NCBI GenBank assembly: GCA_966211955.1
Contig: CBIHOF010000002.1
Location: 310,001 to 374,000 of the forward strand
Length of the DNA: 64,000 nt
Origin: Albitalea sp966211955
Lineage (GTDB): Bacteria > Pseudomonadota > Gammaproteobacteria > Burkholderiales > Burkholderiaceae_C
Direction: 5' to 3'
Positions 35,976-44,981 of the stretch are shown here, one piece after another (position 1 is the first letter of the stretch; each line of letters begins with the position of its first letter). A program made the position numbers and the translations under genes. The notes under the pieces are model-generated. The model ran no database searches. It was given only the letters and a program-made list of their open reading frames with translations, and was not told the origin of the DNA.

Positions 35976-36731
35976 TCAGGAACACAGCGTGAACTCGAAG
36001 GTGGTGTCCGCGGGGCTGGCCTTCAAGCGCCCGTCGGTGTCTTGCCGCATGAGGCGCACCGACGCCATCAGCCGGTGGCCGCTGATCTCGGGGATGAGTG
36101 CATCGTTGCCCGTGAGCCGCACGCGCATCAGCTGGTAGGTGCGCCCGGCGGGCAGGCTTTGCTGGTACTGGCCGCCGGTGGCCACCACCTTGTGCGGCAC
36201 GCCCGAATCGCGCAGCAAGCCCAGCAGCACGTTCAGCGCTTCGGCGAGCGGCATGAGGCTTGCGATCCACTGCATCAGGTCGGCGCGGCGCCGTGCGGCA
36301 TCGAGCTTTTGCCAGGCGTGGTATGCGGGCAGGTCGAATTCGCAGGTGCCGCCTGGAATGCTGATGCGGCTTCGGATGCTCATCAGCCATTCGTTGGTGG
36401 TGAGTGCGTGGCCCGCCTTCCCCGGCAGCTGGTTCAGGCCATTGAAGGCATGGTCGATCTTGCCGATGGTGGCTTCGAGCGCGGACTCGGCGATGGCTGG
36501 GTTGCCGCGGTAGCTGATGAAGGTGCTCTTCTTGGCCTCGAGCTCCTTGAGCAGGTCCGACTTGAGGTCGGCACGAGAGGCGACGTCCACGATCTCGAAG
36601 ATGGTGGCGAGCGCGTAGTGGTGATCGACCGCGGTGTCGCGGGGGATCAGCTGGCCGAGGCGGTCGAACAGGTGTTCGAGCCGCAGCATGGTGCGAATGC
36701 TCTCGTTGAAGGGGTATTCGTACAGAACCAA
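35976..36731 (-). CDS. zapD: Cell division protein ZapD
   Basis: ZapD is a 251-residue all-alpha/beta cytoplasmic protein that bundles FtsZ filaments at the septum. Conserved stretches include YEYPFNESIRTMLRLEHLF at the N terminus and RISIPGGTCEFDLPAYH in the middle. The length matches the family. It lies between coaE (68 bp upstream) and yacG, an order widely kept in beta- and gamma-proteobacteria. No catalytic residues are expected. Confidence 0.96.
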   Translation of the reverse strand: MVLYEYPFNESIRTMLRLEHLFDRLGQLIPRDTAVDHHYALATIFEIVDVASRADLKSDLLKELEAKKSTFISYRGNPAIAESALEATIGKIDHAFNGLNQLPGKAGHALTTNEWLMSIRSRISIPGGTCEFDLPAYHAWQKLDAARRRADLMQWIASLMPLAEALNVLLGLLRDSGVPHKVVATGGQYQQSLPAGRTYQLMRVRLTGNDALIPEISGHRLMASVRLMRQDTDGRLKASPADTTFEFTLCS

Positions 36732-36798
36732 GCGGACGTCCTCGGGCGGTGTGGGCCCGATTGTTCCACAGCGGTTCGGTTGAGCGTTTTGCCCTGTT

Positions 36799-37407
36799 TC
36801 AGGCAGGGGTGCACCAGCGGGCCCAGAGCTGGCTCACCTCATCGGCCAGCTGCTCCAGCGAGAGGGCGTCGTTGAGGATGACGGCGTCGGCGCAGGCCCG
36901 CCGCTGGTCGCGCGTGGCCTGCTGCGCGATCACGCGCCGCACGGCCTCTTCGGCCCAGCCGGCGCGGCGCATCACGCGCTCGATTTGCGTGTCGATGCTG
37001 CAGTCGACGACGAGCACGCGGTCGACGATGGCGCGCCATCGGCCGGATTCAACCAGCAGAGGGACGTCGAAGACCTTCACGGCAGCATGCGACGCTTGCG
37101 CGGCGCGTGCCGTTTCGACCGCGATGAGCGGGTGCAGGATGGCCTCGAGGCCCTTCTTCGCTTGCGGGTCCGCAAAGGCCAGTGACCGCATGCGTTCGCG
37201 GTCCATCGCGCCGCTCGCGTCGATGAGCGATTCGCCGAAGGCTTCACGGATGGCCGGGATGGCCGCGCCCCCGGGCAGCGTGAGGCGGCGTGCAATCGCG
37301 TCGGTGTCGATGATGGCGGCGCCATGCGAGGCGAGCAGGCCGGCGACCGTGCTCTTGCCGCTGCCGATGCCGCCCGTCAGGCCGATGCGCAGGGCTTGCG
37401 TCGTCAC
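36799..37407 (-). CDS. coaE: Dephospho-CoA kinase
   Basis: CoaE, 202 residues, phosphorylates dephospho-CoA, the last step of coenzyme A synthesis. The P loop GLTGGIGSGKST lies at residues 9-20. IDTDAIAR and VFDVPLLVESG mark the substrate region. It follows pilD by 16 bp. Its position in this pilus block is standard for the group. Start and length are as expected. Confidence 0.97.
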   Translation of the reverse strand: MTTQALRIGLTGGIGSGKSTVAGLLASHGAAIIDTDAIARRLTLPGGAAIPAIREAFGESLIDASGAMDRERMRSLAFADPQAKKGLEAILHPLIAVETARAAQASHAAVKVFDVPLLVESGRWRAIVDRVLVVDCSIDTQIERVMRRAGWAEEAVRRVIAQQATRDQRRACADAVILNDALSLEQLADEVSQLWARWCTPA

Positions 37408-37423
37408 GGGCGGTGCCGTTGGT

Positions 37424-38356
37424 TCAGGCCCAGCCCAGCCAGTCGAGCACCTGGGCTTGGCCCGCGAACATCACCACCAGCGCACCGCCCGCGAGGAAGG
37501 GGCCGAAGGGCACGAAGCGGCCTTCGCGCAGGCTGCCGCTGAGCTTCATCCCAATGCCCACCACCGCGCCCACGACCGAGGCCGCAAGCACGATCGGCAG
37601 GATCATCTGGACGCCCAGCCAGGCGCCGAGCGCAGCCAGCAGCTTGAAGTCGCCATAGCCCATGCCTTCCTTGCCCGTGGCCTTCTTGAAGAGCCAGTAG
37701 ATCGTCCAGAGCGACATGTAGCCCGCGATGGCGCCCCACAGTGACGCGGTGAGCGGGATGGTCCAGCCGAGCAAGGCGCACAGCAGGCCGGCCCACAGCA
37801 GCGGCAAGGTGATGCTGTCGGGCAGCAGCGTGGTGTCCCAGTCGATGCCGGCCAGCGCCACGAGCGCGGCGACGAAGCCGCACCATGCGAGCGTCGTCGG
37901 CACGTGGCCGAAGTGCCAGGCCGTGGCGGCGAAGAGCAGGGCAGTCGCGATCTCGATGAGGGGGTAGCGCGGCGAGATGCGCGTCTTGCAGGCCGAGCAC
38001 TTGCCGCCCAGGCGCAGGTAGCCGAGCACGGGAATGTTCTCGTGCCAGCGCAGCACGTGCCCGCATGACGGGCAGCGCGAGCGCGGCGTCGCGATGCCAA
38101 GCTTGGGCATTGCTTCGAGGTCTTTCGTGAGCGTGCGGGCGGTGTCGCGCTGCGCTGCGGGCGGCGCGTCCTTGCGGCTGAACACTCGTCGCCATGCGTC
38201 GTCATCGCCGAGGTTGGAGACGAGGTCTGTCCACCACTCGCGTTCCATCATCAGCGGAACGCGGTGGACGACGACATTCAGGAAGCTGCCGATGCACAGG
38301 CCCAGAAGGCCGAGCACCCATGGGGAAAGCAGGATCTCCTGCAGCTCCGGCGTCAC
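37424..38356 (-). CDS. pilD: Prepilin leader peptidase/N-methyltransferase PilD
   Basis: This polytopic inner-membrane aspartyl protease of 310 residues cleaves and N-methylates type IV prepilins. The zinc-type cysteine pairs CPSC and CSAC sit in the cytoplasmic loop. The catalytic aspartates are in GIDWDTTLLPD and GYGDFKLL. ATG 38356 overlaps the pilC stop by 4 bp. It is the third gene of the pilB-pilC-pilD unit. Confidence 0.97.
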   Translation of the reverse strand: MTPELQEILLSPWVLGLLGLCIGSFLNVVVHRVPLMMEREWWTDLVSNLGDDDAWRRVFSRKDAPPAAQRDTARTLTKDLEAMPKLGIATPRSRCPSCGHVLRWHENIPVLGYLRLGGKCSACKTRISPRYPLIEIATALLFAATAWHFGHVPTTLAWCGFVAALVALAGIDWDTTLLPDSITLPLLWAGLLCALLGWTIPLTASLWGAIAGYMSLWTIYWLFKKATGKEGMGYGDFKLLAALGAWLGVQMILPIVLAASVVGAVVGIGMKLSGSLREGRFVPFGPFLAGGALVVMFAGQAQVLDWLGWA

Positions 38357-39576
38357 ACCACCTGTCCCAGCTTGAAGATCGGCAGGTACATCGAGACCAC
38401 GATGCCACCGATCAGCACGCCCAGGATCACGATGATGAATGGCTCCATCAGGCTGGACAGGCCCTTCACGGCTTCATCGACTTCGTCTTCATAGAACTCG
38501 GCCGCCTTTCCCAGCATCTGGTCGAGCGAGCCGGATTCTTCGCCGATGGCGCACATCTGCAGCACCATGGACGGGAACACACCGGTGGTCTGCATGGAGG
38601 TGGTCAGGGCGGAGCCGGTGGAGACGTCCTTCTGGATCTGCTCGGTCGCTTCGACGAACACCGCGTTGCCCGACGCTCCGCCGACGGAGTCGAGCGCTTC
38701 GACCAGGGGCACGCCGGCCGCGAACATCGTCGACAGCGTGCGCGTCCAGCGGGCGATCGCCGACTTGTTCACCAGGTCGCCGAACACCGGCACCTTCAGC
38801 AGCAGGCGGTCCATCGCCTTCTGCATCTTCTCGGAGCGCCGCCACGACTGGAAGAAGAAGTACACGCCGCCGATGAGGAAGCCGAAGATCAGGTACCAGT
38901 ACTTGACAAAGAACTCCGACAACGCGATCACGAAGAGCGTGGGCGCGGGCAGGTCGGCGCCGAAGGAGGAGAACACGTCCTTGAAGGCTGGGATCACGAA
39001 GATCATGATCACCGCGAGCACTACGAAGGCCACGACCATCACGGCGATCGGGTACATCAGTGCGGACTTGATCTTGTTCTTGATGGCCATCGTCTTTTCT
39101 TGATAGACGGCCAGGCGATCGAGCAACTGTTCCAGGATGCCGCCCGCTTCACCCGCCTCGACGAGGTTGCAGTAGAGCGCATCGAAGTACAGCGGATGCT
39201 TGCGGAAGGCGGCGGACAGGCTCGTGCCGGTCTCCACGTCGCTGCGGATGTCGGTCAGGAGCTTGGTGACGCGCGGGTTGGTGCTGCCGCGGGCCACGAT
39301 GTCGAAGGCCTGGATCAGCGGCACGCCGGCCTTCATCATCGTGGCCAGCTGGCGCGTGAAGATGGCGATGTCCTTCTGCTTGATGGACCTGCCGCCGCTC
39401 ATGCGGCGCTTCTTCACCTTGGTGATGAGGATGCCCTGGCGGCGCAGGCTGGCGCTCACCATGGCTTCGCCGCCGGCGCGCATCTCGCCGCGCACGACCT
39501 TGCCGTTCTTGTCCTTGCCTTCGTACTCGAAGACAATTTCCTTGATGTTCTGTTTCGCGGCTACTGCAGTCGCCAT
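38353..39576 (-). CDS. pilC: Type IV pilus inner-membrane platform protein PilC
   Basis: The product has 407 residues with two T2SS-F domains, each ending in membrane helices (FAVMVVAFVVLAVIMIFVIP region, and a C-terminal ILGVLIGGIVVSMYLPIF). Conserved NLVEAGEAGGILEQLLDRLA and MCAIGEESGSLDQMLGKAA segments are PilC/GspF signatures. It anchors the assembly ATPase PilB, encoded 61 bp upstream, and overlaps pilD. Confidence 0.97.
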   Translation of the reverse strand: MATAVAAKQNIKEIVFEYEGKDKNGKVVRGEMRAGGEAMVSASLRRQGILITKVKKRRMSGGRSIKQKDIAIFTRQLATMMKAGVPLIQAFDIVARGSTNPRVTKLLTDIRSDVETGTSLSAAFRKHPLYFDALYCNLVEAGEAGGILEQLLDRLAVYQEKTMAIKNKIKSALMYPIAVMVVAFVVLAVIMIFVIPAFKDVFSSFGADLPAPTLFVIALSEFFVKYWYLIFGFLIGGVYFFFQSWRRSEKMQKAMDRLLLKVPVFGDLVNKSAIARWTRTLSTMFAAGVPLVEALDSVGGASGNAVFVEATEQIQKDVSTGSALTTSMQTTGVFPSMVLQMCAIGEESGSLDQMLGKAAEFYEDEVDEAVKGLSSLMEPFIIVILGVLIGGIVVSMYLPIFKLGQVV

Positions 39577-39637
39577 AGTGCCTCCGAGGAACCCGTTCCT
39601 CGCCCGAACGTTGTCGCGTTGTTGAAATCGGCCCCGG

Positions 39638-41359
39638 TCATTCGTTGGTGACCGAGATCACTTCCTCGAGGGTCGTCACGCCCGCCCTGACCTTGATCAG
39701 GCCGGACTGCCGCAGGTCGCGAATGTTCTCGCGTTGCGCCTGCTCGGCGATGTCCATGGCCGTTCCCTCGGCCAGGATGATGCGCTGGATTTCCTCGCTG
39801 ATGGGCATCACTTGGTAAATGCCGACCCGGCCCTTGTAGCCGTTGCTGCAGGCCGAGCAGCCCACCGCCCGGTAGGGACGCCAGCTGCCGTCGAGGTCGG
39901 TTTCCGCATAGCCTGCCTTCAGCATGGCCTCGCGCGGATAGTCCGCCTGCTGCTTGCACAGTTCGCACAATTTGCGCGCCAGGCGCTGCGCCGTGATGAG
40001 CAGCACGCTGGAGGCGATGTTGAAGGGCGCGACGCCCATGTTCAACAAGCGCGTGAGCGTGGTGGGCGCATCGTTGGTGTGCAGCGTGGACATCACCATG
40101 TGGCCCGTCTGCGCCGCCTTGATCGCGATGTCGGCGGTTTCCAGGTCACGGATTTCGCCGACCATGATCACGTCCGGATCCTGGCGCAGGAACGATTTGA
40201 GCGCCGCCGCGAAGGTGAGCCCGGCCTTGTCGTTCACGTTGACCTGGTTGATGCCGGGCAGGTTGATTTCCGCCGGGTCTTCCACGGTCGAGATGTTCAC
40301 GCCGGGCTGGTTCAGGATGTTCAGGCAGGTGTACAGCGACACCGTCTTGCCCGAGCCCGTCGGACCGGTCACGAGAATCATCCCATAGGGCCGAGAGATG
40401 CAGGCGAGCAGCCGCTCCTTCTCGATCTTCTCGTAGCCCAGCGCCTCGATGCCCAGCTTCGCGCTGGACGGATCAAGAATACGGATCACGATCTTCTCGC
40501 CGAAGAGCGTGGGCAGCGTGCTCACCCGGAAGTCGATCGCCTTGCTGCCGAACTTGAGCTTCATGCGGCCGTCTTGCGGCACGCGCTTCTCGGCGATGTC
40601 CAGCCGCGAGATCACCTTGATGCGCGAGGCGAGCTTGTCCTTGATCGCGATCGGCGGCTGCGTGATTTCGCGCAGCTCACCGTCGACGCGAAAGCGCACG
40701 CGGTAGTGGTATTCGTAGGGCTCGAAGTGCAGGTCGGATGCGCGCGCGTTGATCGCGTCGATGAGCATCTTCTGCAGGAAGCGCACGACCGGCGCGTCCT
40801 CGACTTCGGCTGACCCGGTCTCGGGTTGCTCTTGGGTGGTGACGTCGTCGGTGACGTCGAACTCGAAGTCGCCCGACGCCATCGACTCCAGCGTCTCGGT
40901 GACTGTGGTGCCGCTGCTCTCGAGAATTTTCGACAGCTTGTCGTGCTCGACGATCACCCACTCGGGCGACAGTTGCGTGGCGAACTTGATGCGCTCGACG
41001 GCTTCCTGGTCGGTCGGGTCGGATGCGCCGATGAACAGCCGGTTGCCGCGCTTGCCGAGCACCACCACGTGGTACTGCGCCGCGAGCTTGTTCTCGATGA
41101 TGTTGCGCGGCAGCTTCTGCGAGTCGACCGCGTTCAAGTCCAGCAGCGGCAGGGCGAGGGCGCCGGCCAACGTGTGCGCGAGGTCGGATGCATTGATGGC
41201 GCCCGAGCCGATCACCGCGCTGACGAAGTTGCCCTTCTTGTCCTTGGCAACCGTCTTGACCAGATCCTCGGCCGTCTTGGCGTTGATCTTGCCCGCGTTC
41301 ACGAGCACGCGCGCAACGCCGGTCAGGCTCGAGTGAGAGGTGTCGGTGAGGGTGTCCAC
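39638..41359 (-). CDS. pilB: Type IV pilus extension ATPase PilB
   Basis: This 573-residue hexameric ATPase powers pilus extension. An N-terminal MshEN/PilB domain (about 1-150) is followed by the GspE-type motor with Walker A GPTGSGKTVSLYTCL. The Walker B-like region is DPDVIMVGEIRD, and CELC...CSAC cysteines (about 485-525) bind zinc. It leads the pilB-pilC-pilD-coaE-zapD-yacG block. The 304 bp upstream contain no gene except the tRNA-Pro beyond them. Confidence 0.97.
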   Translation of the reverse strand: MDTLTDTSHSSLTGVARVLVNAGKINAKTAEDLVKTVAKDKKGNFVSAVIGSGAINASDLAHTLAGALALPLLDLNAVDSQKLPRNIIENKLAAQYHVVVLGKRGNRLFIGASDPTDQEAVERIKFATQLSPEWVIVEHDKLSKILESSGTTVTETLESMASGDFEFDVTDDVTTQEQPETGSAEVEDAPVVRFLQKMLIDAINARASDLHFEPYEYHYRVRFRVDGELREITQPPIAIKDKLASRIKVISRLDIAEKRVPQDGRMKLKFGSKAIDFRVSTLPTLFGEKIVIRILDPSSAKLGIEALGYEKIEKERLLACISRPYGMILVTGPTGSGKTVSLYTCLNILNQPGVNISTVEDPAEINLPGINQVNVNDKAGLTFAAALKSFLRQDPDVIMVGEIRDLETADIAIKAAQTGHMVMSTLHTNDAPTTLTRLLNMGVAPFNIASSVLLITAQRLARKLCELCKQQADYPREAMLKAGYAETDLDGSWRPYRAVGCSACSNGYKGRVGIYQVMPISEEIQRIILAEGTAMDIAEQAQRENIRDLRQSGLIKVRAGVTTLEEVISVTNE

Positions 41360-41663
41360 AATGCTTGTTCGAAGTGCTTACGCGGCGCCCTGCGGCGCGT
41401 CAGTGCGAACAGGATGCGCGACGGCCCATGCAGGCGCCATGGCGCTTTCAGCGCAGCGCGTGCCAGCAGCGGAAATTCGGGACACTGAGTGTTCACTCCA
41501 CGGGGACAACCCGAGCATGATCGCCGAATGTTCCGGGACTGTAAATCTCGTACATACGCGCACGGTGCCAACTTTTCACGCCGAGCCGGCGTGTGACCTT
41601 GACGCACAAGCGCTTCCATCCAAGGAAACAAAGTGCAAAGGAGTTGGGTGATGCGAAGAAGAC
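41360..41663. other. Upstream region of pilB, no gene
   Basis: These 304 bp lie between pilB and the tRNA-Pro gene. Short open frames here have no coding character. The sequence TGGCAC followed by N5 and GCGC on the minus strand (41465-41451) partly resembles a sigma54 site but lacks the TT of the -12 element. No confident promoter was found, so pilB may be read from here or through the tRNA. Confidence 0.5.
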
Positions 41664-41740
41664 TGGTCGGGGTGAGAGGATTCGAACCTCCGGCCTCTAC
41701 GTCCCGAACGTAGCGCTCTACCAGGCTAAGCTACACCCCG
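41664..41740 (-). tRNA. tRNA-Pro (anticodon CGG)
   Basis: This 77-nt cloverleaf on the minus strand starts CGGGGTGTAGC. The anticodon stem CTACG/CGTAG holds loop TTCGGGA, so the anticodon is CGG for proline. The T loop TTCGAAT is present. The acceptor 3' side CACCCCG is followed by ACCA, so the CCA is encoded. Starting with C is normal for tRNA-Pro. It lies 53 bp downstream of ispB. Confidence 0.96.
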
Positions 41741-41793
41741 ATTTTTGAAGGCGCCACGAACGCGGCACCTGTCATTTCATGCCGATGATTTGC

Positions 41794-42810
41794 TCAGAAC
41801 GAGCGGTCCACCGACCGAACGCAGAATTCTAGCAGAGCTTCCCGGCTCGCCGACGCGGGGATCACGGAAAGTGATTCGCGTGCCTTGTTCGCCTGGGCAC
41901 GGGCCGCGTCACGCGTGGCCTCGATCGCGCCCGTTCGGCGCACGATTTCGACGATGTCCGACAGGCGTGCGACTTCGCCGTTTTCGATGGCGTGACGGAT
42001 GAGCTCGCGCTCCTGCGAAGTCCCGCGTTCCATCGCGACGAGCAGCGGCAAGGTGGGCTTGCCTTCGCGCAAATCGTCGCCGACGTTCTTGCCGAGTTGC
42101 GACGTGGAGCCTTCGTAGTCGAGCAGGTCGTCGACGAGCTGGAATGCGGTGCCCAGTGACCGGCCATAGTCGGCGCAGGCCTCTTCGACGTGATGCGGCG
42201 CATCGGCCAGGACGGCACCCAGGCGCGCGCTCGCCTCGAACAGCTTGGCTGTCTTGTAGCGGATGACGCGCAGGTAATCCTCGACGGTGATGTCGGGGTC
42301 GTGCATGTTCATGAGCTGCAGGACTTCGCCTTCGGCGATGACATTGGTCGCGTCGGCCAGCACCTCGAGCACTCGCATTCGGTTGGCCGAAACCATCATC
42401 TGAAAGGCCCGTGAATACACGAAGTCGCCCACCAGCACGCTCGCGGCATTGCCGAACAGCGCATTGGCTGTCTCGCGGCCGCGACGCAGCGCTGACTCAT
42501 CGACCACGTCGTCGTGCAGCAGCGTCGCGGTGTGGATGAATTCGACCGTCGCGGCGAGCTCGAAGCGCTCGGGCCCGGTGAAGCCCAGTGCCTTGGAGAA
42601 CAGCAGCACCAGCATCGGCCGGATGCGCTTGCCGCCGGCGCTGATGATGTAGTGCGATATCTGGTTGATGAGCGCCACGTCGGACGCCAGGCGCCGCTGG
42701 ATGACGGCGTCGACCTCCCGCATGTCCGCAGCCATGAGCGACACCGCGCCGGATGCCGGCGCGGAGGATTCGGGGGTGGGCGCCGTCTGGACGCTGGGCT
42801 CTGAAGACAC
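41794..42810 (-). CDS. ispB: Polyprenyl (octaprenyl) diphosphate synthase
   Basis: This trans-prenyltransferase makes the quinone side chain. The first aspartate-rich motif is LLHDDVVDES, the second QLVDDLLDY, and GGKRIRPML binds the allylic pyrophosphate. From GTG 42810 the product has 338 residues; from ATG 42735 it would have 313, close to the family length. GTG is listed because a TATAAT lies only 7 bp before it, suggesting a leaderless message, but either start is possible. It is divergent from rplU-rpmA, as in many proteobacteria. Octaprenyl rather than another length follows from taxonomy. Confidence 0.92.
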   Translation of the reverse strand: MSSEPSVQTAPTPESSAPASGAVSLMAADMREVDAVIQRRLASDVALINQISHYIISAGGKRIRPMLVLLFSKALGFTGPERFELAATVEFIHTATLLHDDVVDESALRRGRETANALFGNAASVLVGDFVYSRAFQMMVSANRMRVLEVLADATNVIAEGEVLQLMNMHDPDITVEDYLRVIRYKTAKLFEASARLGAVLADAPHHVEEACADYGRSLGTAFQLVDDLLDYEGSTSQLGKNVGDDLREGKPTLPLLVAMERGTSQERELIRHAIENGEVARLSDIVEIVRRTGAIEATRDAARAQANKARESLSVIPASASREALLEFCVRSVDRSF

Positions 42811-42817
42811 GGCCCGG

Positions 42818-42823
42818 ATTATA
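42818..42823 (-). promoter_or_regulatory. -10 box immediately upstream of ispB
   Basis: TATAAT on the minus strand lies 7 bp before GTG 42810. Transcription would start at or next to that codon, implying a leaderless mRNA. If so, the shorter ATG 42735 would have a 75-base leader instead. No good -35 hexamer is seen. Confidence 0.5.
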
Positions 42824-42893
42824 GGAACCGCGCCGGCCTGCGGCGGACGAGTGATCCCGGGTCCGGGTACTCCCACTACTTTGCCGCACAGGC

Positions 42894-43000
42894 TTGGTCA
42901 CCCGAACCGTCCCGTAGTACAATCGCGGGCTCTGCGTTTTTCGCAGGGACTTCGCTTGCCCGGTTGGTTGGGCAGGCGAGTTATCAACGAAAGGGCTGAT
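42894..43000 (+). promoter_or_regulatory. rplU-rpmA promoter and structured leader
   Basis: TTGGTC (42894-42899) and TACAAT (42918-42923) with an 18-bp spacer form a promoter candidate. The leader then folds into two hairpins: CTGCG/CGCAG (42932-42946) around five T residues, and GCTTGCCC/GGGCAGGC (42954-42977) with one G-U pair. A ribosomal-protein operon leader of this kind could serve autoregulation. That is inference. Confidence 0.55.
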
Positions 43001-43312
43001 ATGTACGCGGTCATAAAAACCGGCGGCAAACAATACAAGGTTGCTGCTGGCGAAAAGATCAAGATAGAACAGATTGCTGCGGAAGTTGGCCAAGAGATCA
43101 CGATCGACCAGGTGTTGGCCATTGGTGCCGGCGCTGACCTGACTGTCGGGACTCCCTTGGTGACGGGTGCAAGCGTGGTGGCCAAGGTTTTGGCCCAGGG
43201 TCGTCATGACAAGGTCCGCATCTTCAAGATGCGTCGCCGCAAGCACTACCAGAAGCGCCAAGGCCACCGTCAGAACTTCACTGAAATCGAAATCAGTGCG
43301 GTCAACGCCTGA
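43001..43312 (+). CDS. rplU: 50S ribosomal protein L21
   Basis: The protein has 103 residues and starts MYAVIKTGGKQYKVAAGEK, the family signature, with the RNA-binding KMRRRKHYQKRQGHRQ segment near the C terminus. It is the first gene of rplU-rpmA, 25 bp before rpmA. AAAGGG lies upstream of the ATG. Confidence 0.99.
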   Translation: MYAVIKTGGKQYKVAAGEKIKIEQIAAEVGQEITIDQVLAIGAGADLTVGTPLVTGASVVAKVLAQGRHDKVRIFKMRRRKHYQKRQGHRQNFTEIEISAVNA

Positions 43313-43337
43313 GCCACACTTCAAGGAGATCTGAACC

Positions 43338-43595
43338 ATGGCACAGAAAAAAGGCGGCGGTTCCACACGGAACGGCCGCGATTCCCAACCGAAGATGCTC
43401 GGCGTCAAGGTGTTCGGCGGCCAGACCATCTCGGCCGGCGCCATCCTCGTTCGCCAGCGCGGCACGAAGTTCCACGCCGGCACGAACGTGGGCATTGGTC
43501 GTGACCACACGCTGTTCGCGCTCGTCGACGGCGAGGTGAGCTACGGCTTCAAGGGCCCGCGCAATCGCCAGACGGTGAACGTCACGGCGGTTTGA
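43338..43595 (+). CDS. rpmA: 50S ribosomal protein L27
   Basis: The protein has 85 residues. It starts MAQKKGGGSTRNGRDSQPK, with the flexible N terminus that reaches the peptidyl-transferase centre. AAGGAG precedes the ATG. A strong terminator follows 17 bp after the stop, so rplU-rpmA is a closed transcription unit and obgE is read separately. Confidence 0.99.
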   Translation: MAQKKGGGSTRNGRDSQPKMLGVKVFGGQTISAGAILVRQRGTKFHAGTNVGIGRDHTLFALVDGEVSYGFKGPRNRQTVNVTAV

Positions 43596-43612
43596 CCGTC
43601 CTGGCATCACCG

Positions 43613-43644
43613 AACAAGCCCCGCATCGCCGGGGCTTGTTTTTT
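43613..43644 (+). terminator. Rho-independent terminator of rplU-rpmA
   Basis: AACAAGCCCC (43613-43622) pairs with GGGGCTTGTT (43631-43640), extended by one G-C pair, with a 6-base loop. The stem runs into a T stretch (to 43644). Confidence 0.93.
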
Positions 43645-43719
43645 GCGGTGCCGACTTTGCATCTCTTGCGTTTCGCCCTGCATTACCATCCGGCGACAGC
43701 GACTTCCGAAGGCATCCCC

Positions 43720-43908
43720 ATGAACAAGAGCGGCATCGTTCTCATCCTCATTGGCTGCTTGTTCCTGGCGAACAACTTCGGGCTGCTGCAATTCGAATGG
43801 CTTCACCAGTGGTGGCCGCTGATCCTCATCGGGGTCGGTGTCTATTCGCTGCTCAATCACAAGCCCGGCGACAAGTCGTCGTCAGGCACAGACAAACCCC
43901 AGGCATGA
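43720..43908 (+). CDS. Small two-helix membrane protein coupled to obgE
   Basis: ATG 43720 starts a 62-residue protein, MNKSGIVLILIGCLFLANN, with two hydrophobic segments (about 5-20 and 34-48) separated by FEWLHQWWP. The pattern resembles the LiaI/LiaF-like transmembrane region found in many small proteins. Its stop overlaps the obgE ATG (ATGA), so translation may be coupled. Function is unknown. A longer frame opens at 43636 but runs through the terminator. Confidence 0.75.
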   Translation: MNKSGIVLILIGCLFLANNFGLLQFEWLHQWWPLILIGVGVYSLLNHKPGDKSSSGTDKPQA

Positions 43909-44981
43909 AATTCGTCGACGAAGCCACGATCGACGTTGTCGCCGGCAATGGCGGCAACGGCTGCATGAGCTTCCGTCGTGAGAAGTTCATCCCCTTCGGC
44001 GGCCCCAACGGCGGAGACGGCGGCCGCGGCGGCAGCGTCTTCGCGGTGGGCGACCGCAATCTCAACACACTGATCGACTACCGCTATGCGCGCCGGCACG
44101 AAGCCCGCAACGGCGAGAACGGCCGGGGCTCGGACCAATTCGGCGCGGCGGCCGAGGACATCGTGCTGCGCATGCCCATGGGCACGATCATCACCGACGT
44201 CGACACCGGCCAGGTCATCGCCGAACTGCTGGTGCCCGACGAGAAGGTGCTGCTCGTCAAGGGCGGTGACGGCGGCTTCGGCAACATGCACTTCAAGAGC
44301 AGCACCAACCGTGCGCCGCGCCAGAAGACGCCAGGCTGGCCCGGCGAAGCGCGCAAGCTCAAGCTTGAGCTTCGCGTGCTGGCCGACGTGGGCCTGCTGG
44401 GCATGCCCAACGCAGGCAAGTCCACGCTCATCGCAGCCATCTCCAATGCGCGGCCGAAGATTGCGGACTACCCGTTCACGACCCTGCATCCGAACCTGGG
44501 CGTGGTCCGCGTGCAGGCGGAGCAGAGCTTCGTCGTCGCCGACATCCCGGGGCTGATCGAAGGCGCCTCCGAAGGCGCGGGCCTCGGCCACCTCTTCCTG
44601 CGCCACCTGCAGCGCACCCACCTGCTGCTGCACGTCATCGACTTCGCGCCATTCGACGAGGCGGTGGATCCGGTCGCGCAGGCCAAGGCCATCGTCGGCG
44701 AGCTGAAGAAGTACGACACCATGCTGTACGAGAAGGACCGCTGGCTGGTCCTGAACAAGCTGGACATGGTGCCCACCGAAGAGCGCGAGAAGCGTGTGAA
44801 GGACTTCGTCAAGCGCTTCAAGTGGAAGGGCCCGGTGTTCGAGATCTCCGCCTTGACCCGCGAAGGGTGCGAGCCGCTCATCAAGGCCATCTACAAGCAT
44901 GTGTCCAAGCTGAAGAACTTCGTGCCGGACGATCCGGACCCGCGCTTCACGCCTGACGACGCCGACGCCACGCAGTCATGA
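43905..44981 (+). CDS. obgE: GTPase Obg/CgtA
   Basis: This 358-residue essential GTPase acts in large ribosomal subunit maturation. The glycine-rich OBG fold lies at residues 1-159 (GNGGNGCMSFRREKFIPFGG). The G domain has P loop GLLGMPNAGKSTLI, then DIPGLIEGAS (G3) and NKLDMV (G4). There is no large C-terminal OCT extension. Start ATG 43905 overlaps the small membrane gene, and proB overlaps its stop. Confidence 0.98.
   Translation: MKFVDEATIDVVAGNGGNGCMSFRREKFIPFGGPNGGDGGRGGSVFAVGDRNLNTLIDYRYARRHEARNGENGRGSDQFGAAAEDIVLRMPMGTIITDVDTGQVIAELLVPDEKVLLVKGGDGGFGNMHFKSSTNRAPRQKTPGWPGEARKLKLELRVLADVGLLGMPNAGKSTLIAAISNARPKIADYPFTTLHPNLGVVRVQAEQSFVVADIPGLIEGASEGAGLGHLFLRHLQRTHLLLHVIDFAPFDEAVDPVAQAKAIVGELKKYDTMLYEKDRWLVLNKLDMVPTEEREKRVKDFVKRFKWKGPVFEISALTREGCEPLIKAIYKHVSKLKNFVPDDPDPRFTPDDADATQS

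Noticed and set aside
41451..41465. Sigma54-like site upstream of pilB
   Set aside because: TGGCAC and a GC at the right spacing are present, but the -12 TTGC is GCGC and pilB promoters of this type are not well established; the match is too weak in GC-rich DNA.
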